Both the position numbers and the translations under genes were made by a program. The notes beneath the pieces were generated by a model, which did not search any database, was not told the DNA's origin, and saw nothing but the letters and a program-made list of their open reading frames with translations. DNA of 9,696 bases, from contig DCWQ01000068.1 in NCBI GenBank assembly GCA_002328185.1, forward strand, positions 95,699-105,394. The letters run 5' to 3'. Source of the stretch: Dehalococcoidia bacterium UBA2158 (GTDB lineage Bacteria; Chloroflexota; Dehalococcoidia; Lucifugimonadales; UBA3495). Positions 7,328-9,696 of the stretch are shown here, piece after piece (position 1 is the first letter of the stretch; each line of letters starts with the position of its first letter).

Positions 7328-7788
7328 TGGACTTAAAGAACAAGAGGATCATCGCCTTGGGTGAGCGAGACGGAATACAGGGCAGCGCCATTTCGCTGTG
7401 CGTCCGGAGCGCTGGCGCTGAAGTTGTGCTGGACGTGACCCACTGCTTTGTTTGAACCTCTGCCGGCGCGCTTGACCTGGACGGTCAAGATGAAATCAAG
7501 AAGGTGGCTGATCGCCTCGGTACGGAAGATATGGTGGTGATTCTAGGGACGCCAAACGCCGAAAGCAGCAGGCTATATGGGCTGACCGTTACAGAGGGTG
7601 ACCCGTCCTGGGCCGGTGTATTGGCTGGAGCCAACTTGAATCTGCCCGTCTACCATATAACTGAACCTGAGATTAAAGCTCAGATAGACCCTGATATCTA
7701 TGAAGACCAAGTTGGTTTAACTGAGATTGTCCTGGATACGTGCGAGATTCTTGAGGCCTTGAACCACGTGCGTAATGGCGACGCGTAG
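7327..7788 (+). CDS. grdA: Selenoprotein A of glycine/sarcosine/betaine reductase, Sec at residue 43
   Basis: 153 residues with the UGA at 7453-7455 read as selenocysteine; ordinary translation would stop after 42. The motif C40-F-V-U43-TSAGALDLD is the signature redox centre of GrdA (CxxU). Other family marks are ALGERDGIQGSAI at the start, VVILGTPNAESSRLYGL, TVTEGDPSWAGVLAGA and PVYHITEPEIKAQIDPDIY. Length matches the family (about 155-160). GrdA is the shared carrier: its selenol takes the carboxymethyl group from component B and passes an acetyl-level thioester to component C, ending in a selenide-sulfide that must be reduced. The ATG overlaps the TGA of grdC (A at 7327); AGAAGAGG at 7310-7317 lies 9 bases upstream. 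A GTG at 7504 is internal and not a start. Confidence 0.93.
7453..7455 (+). other. grdA: In-frame UGA read as selenocysteine in grdA (residue 43)
   Basis: UGA lies in CFV-U-TSAGA, exactly the Sec position of GrdA proteins, with family similarity on both sides in one frame. Confidence 0.93.
7471..7489 (+). promoter_or_regulatory. Candidate bacterial SECIS hairpin of grdA
   Basis: CTTGACC (7471-7477), loop TGGAC, GGTCAAG (7483-7489) is a perfect 7-bp stem. The loop begins 23 bases after the UGA and has G as its second base, in line with SelB-binding SECIS elements. It encodes the conserved LDLDGQ part of the protein. Confidence 0.65.
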
Positions 7789-7967
7789 GAGTCTTAGTGG
7801 AACTGCAAATCACCATTCCCCAACGATAGGGATACTCGTTCGGACTTAGAGCCGCCTAATCGGATTCGACAGCATTGGTATCGCTTATCATTGCAGGGAC
7901 TGATAAGCGATAGTCCGGTTGTCGCAGGCTAAGGAACTGTAAGGGTCAAGCTAGTTGGACTTGGCCG
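7789..7967. other. Non-coding gap between grdA and the convergent monooxygenase gene
   Basis: 179 bases without a credible ORF, tRNA or copy of the 1171-1367 gap. The only clear structure is the long inverted repeat at 7879-7912. Confidence 0.5.
7879..7912. terminator. Perfect 12-bp inverted repeat between convergent genes, probable bidirectional terminator
   Basis: TATCGCTTATCA (7879-7890), 10-base loop, TGATAAGCGATA (7901-7912). The position between grdA (+) and the BVMO gene (-) suits a two-way transcription stop. No T-run follows on either strand, so it is not a textbook intrinsic terminator and could instead be a protein-binding site or an RNA 3'-end structure. A competing 5-bp stem (GGACT 7897-7901 with AGTCC 7912-7916) uses part of the same bases. 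Confidence 0.5.
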
Positions 7968-9608
7968 TCACATCAGGTTCAACTCTGCATATCCGCTTTC
8001 AGCAACTTCATTGCAACGCTCTCGATAAGAATACTGACTGCCTCTATAAATGGCTATGATCCGCTTTTGCCTACCCTCCAGGTTACTATTGACGCCAGTC
8101 ATCCAAGAATCTATCTGGTTGGTCAAAAGGCCTTCACCTTGTTCCAATACGTATTCATGCCAGATGGCAACCGCTTCAGATGTGGCTTCTGCACGTGTCA
8201 GATCTCGTTCTTTCATATGCTGCATCAAGTCGGTTATCCATTCGACGTTGAATTCGATACTCCGGGGATTATTCCCTAAGAGTCCATGAGGCCCTAGAAT
8301 CATAAACAGATTAGGAAAGTTATGGATCTGAAGGCCTAGAAAGGTCGATAACTCTTGCCTCCATTGTTCTTTTAATCTGCTCCCGTTAACACCCATGATA
8401 TCTATTCTGTCGTAACTGCCCAGTATCGCATTGAATCCTGTCGCATAGATTATGAAATCAAAATCAAACTCTTTATCAGTGGTTAAGATCCCCTTTGGAG
8501 TGATCCTCTTGATGGGTGTCTCGTTTATATCTATAAGTTCGACATTTTCCCGATTGTAGGATTCGTAATATCCTGTTTCGAGAGGAACCCGCCTTGTCCC
8601 AAACCCATGATCTTTGGGAATCAGTTTCTCTGCCACCTTAGGATCATTCACGCGCCTTCGAATCTTATCTGCCACGAAATCTGACATAGCCTTGTTCGCT
8701 TTCGGATCAGTTAGGACATCTATGAAATTCCCCTGCCATATACCGAAACCTTTACTGGCGTAAAGATGCTCCCAAAATTCATATCGTTCTTTTTTTGAAA
8801 CTTCAAAAGTGCCTCTTGGGTCAGCAGTATGCAAAAATCCTGCCCGTGTTTGGCCACAAAGCTCAAACATCTCTTTATACCCAGCCCTAATGGCCTCCAT
8901 TTCATCTGACTTGATGTTTGAATTGTGAAGAGGAGCACACCAGTTCGGTCGACGCTGGAATACAGTGAGATGACCGGCGTCTTTGCATACTTCTTGGATC
9001 GCTTGTACTCCGCTAGCTCCCGTACCGATAACTGCCACCTTTTTGCCTGCAAGATCTACGGGCGTATGGGGCCATCGGGAGGTGTGAAAAGAATCTCCTT
9101 TGAAAGATTCAATCCCCTCGATCTTAGGTAAAGTAGGTTCAGAAAGGACACCGATCCCTGCAATGAGAAATCTGCTTCTGTAAATACTTCCATCCTGTAA
9201 ATGGATCTGCCAACTACGAGTATCGTCACTATAGATAGCCGATTTGACATCGCTTGAAAATTGGATGTCTTTAATCAAGTCAAATTTATCGGCTACATGT
9301 TGGAGATACCTCAGAATCTCAGGCTGTGATGCAAAATGTTCGGACCAATCCCATTCGTCGAGAAGCTCCTGTGAAAAGGAATAGGCGTAGGAGTAACTTT
9401 CCGAATCAAAGCGAGCGCCTGGGTAGCGATTCCAATACCAGGTACCCCCTACTCCTGTCCCCGACTCGAACACGCGAACGCTCATACCTATTTTTCGTAG
9501 TTTATATAGCTGATAGAGCCCAGACATACCCGCCCCTACGACAATAGCGTCATAATCAAGGCCGATATCCGAGAGAGGGTGATTTGAGGTAGCGGCTGGT
9601 TGCGTCAT
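7968..9608 (-). CDS. Type I Baeyer-Villiger monooxygenase (FAD, NADPH)
   Basis: 546 residues, the usual length for phenylacetone/cyclohexanone-type BVMOs. Domains in order: FAD-binding GAGMSG (25-30), GGTWYWNRYPGARFD (54-68), the BVMO fingerprint FKGDSFHTSRWP (169-180), the NADPH-binding GTGASG (195-200), and GFGTRRVPLETGYYE, whose arginines match the catalytic Arg region. Near the C-terminus NLFMILGPHG is typical of the family. These enzymes insert an oxygen atom next to a ketone to make esters or lactones; the substrate is unknown, and a few relatives oxidise sulfur or nitrogen. AGGA lies 6 bases before the ATG at 9608. It ends in TGA at 7968-7970, a normal stop at family length. By eye it is AT-richer than the Grd genes and resembles the LLM gene in this. 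It converges on grdA and is probably not part of the Grd system. Confidence 0.9.
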   Translation of the reverse strand: MTQPAATSNHPLSDIGLDYDAIVVGAGMSGLYQLYKLRKIGMSVRVFESGTGVGGTWYWNRYPGARFDSESYSYAYSFSQELLDEWDWSEHFASQPEILRYLQHVADKFDLIKDIQFSSDVKSAIYSDDTRSWQIHLQDGSIYRSRFLIAGIGVLSEPTLPKIEGIESFKGDSFHTSRWPHTPVDLAGKKVAVIGTGASGVQAIQEVCKDAGHLTVFQRRPNWCAPLHNSNIKSDEMEAIRAGYKEMFELCGQTRAGFLHTADPRGTFEVSKKERYEFWEHLYASKGFGIWQGNFIDVLTDPKANKAMSDFVADKIRRRVNDPKVAEKLIPKDHGFGTRRVPLETGYYESYNRENVELIDINETPIKRITPKGILTTDKEFDFDFIIYATGFNAILGSYDRIDIMGVNGSRLKEQWRQELSTFLGLQIHNFPNLFMILGPHGLLGNNPRSIEFNVEWITDLMQHMKERDLTRAEATSEAVAIWHEYVLEQGEGLLTNQIDSWMTGVNSNLEGRQKRIIAIYRGSQYSYRERCNEVAESGYAELNLM

Positions 9609-9612
9609 TCCA

Positions 9613-9618
9613 CTTCCT
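9613..9618 (-). promoter_or_regulatory. Ribosome binding site of the BVMO gene
   Basis: AGGAAG on the minus strand, with its AGGA core 6 bases before the ATG at 9608, supports that start. Confidence 0.55.
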
Positions 9619-9638
9619 AGTTGATATTGATTTTTATT

Positions 9639-9647
9639 AATATAACA
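9639..9647 (-). promoter_or_regulatory. Extended -10 promoter candidate for the BVMO gene
   Basis: On the minus strand TG-T-TATATT forms an extended -10 element; the -35 match (TTAGCT, 16 bases upstream) is weak. Transcription would start near 9632, giving a leader of about 24 bases that contains the Shine-Dalgarno. The surroundings are AT-rich. Confidence 0.4.
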
Positions 9648-9696
9648 TCCCGTCTTTCTTAGCTAACGACGACACCAATTACCGCAATGTGGCTCC

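Noticed and set aside
7504..7788. 94-residue ORF as an independent gene
   Set aside because: GTG at 7504 is internal to GrdA; the gene starts at 7327 and reads through UGA 7453-7455.
7968..7970. Terminal TGA of the BVMO gene as a third Sec codon
   Set aside because: The protein already has full family length, only 12 codons would follow before TAG, and no good hairpin is seen.

Overview
The window holds a compact, divergently arranged glycine/sarcosine/betaine reductase (Grd) locus with two selenoproteins. It is flanked on both sides by unrelated flavin-dependent monooxygenase genes. The organism cannot be named from the sequence. Clues are two in-frame UGA codons that only make sense as selenocysteine (so the Sec machinery SelA/SelB/SelC/SelD must be encoded elsewhere), a probable leaderless start for one gene, and a luciferase-like monooxygenase plus a Baeyer-Villiger monooxygenase as neighbours. 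This fits an uncultured, non-clostridial lineage rich in flavin monooxygenases (for example Chloroflexota of the SAR202 type, or Tectomicrobia-like bacteria), but that is inference only.

Layout. 1-1170 (+): 3' part of a luciferase-like (LLM) flavin monooxygenase gene, cut by the window edge. 1171-1367: non-coding gap. 5713 down to 1368 (-): an apparent operon grdE (component B proprotein), grdB (selenoprotein B, UGA at 3350-3352), then a YyaL/DUF255-type thioredoxin-domain protein. 5714-5851: divergent control region. 5852-7788 (+): grdC (component C, beta subunit) followed by grdA (selenoprotein A, UGA at 7453-7455), overlapping by one base. 7789-7967: non-coding gap with a perfect 12-bp inverted repeat. 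9608 down to 7968 (-): type I Baeyer-Villiger monooxygenase.

How the genes work together. In the known system, component B (GrdB plus the pyruvoyl subunit from GrdE) binds the amine substrate and passes a carboxymethyl group to the selenocysteine of GrdA. GrdA then delivers an acetyl-level thioester to component C (GrdC/GrdD), which releases acetyl phosphate. Oxidised GrdA is normally re-reduced by thioredoxin. This locus has A, B and the GrdC half of C. It has no grdD and no trxA/trxB. The thioredoxin-domain protein behind grdB is a candidate for a linked redox or maturation partner.

Main points: (1) both selenoprotein genes break at UGA in simple ORF calling, and each has a hairpin at a suitable distance after the UGA; (2) grdD, the usual acetyl-phosphate-forming subunit, is absent from the window; (3) grdC has a near-consensus promoter only about six bases from its best start codon; (4) by eye the Grd genes look more GC-rich than the flanking monooxygenase genes, suggesting a transferred block.
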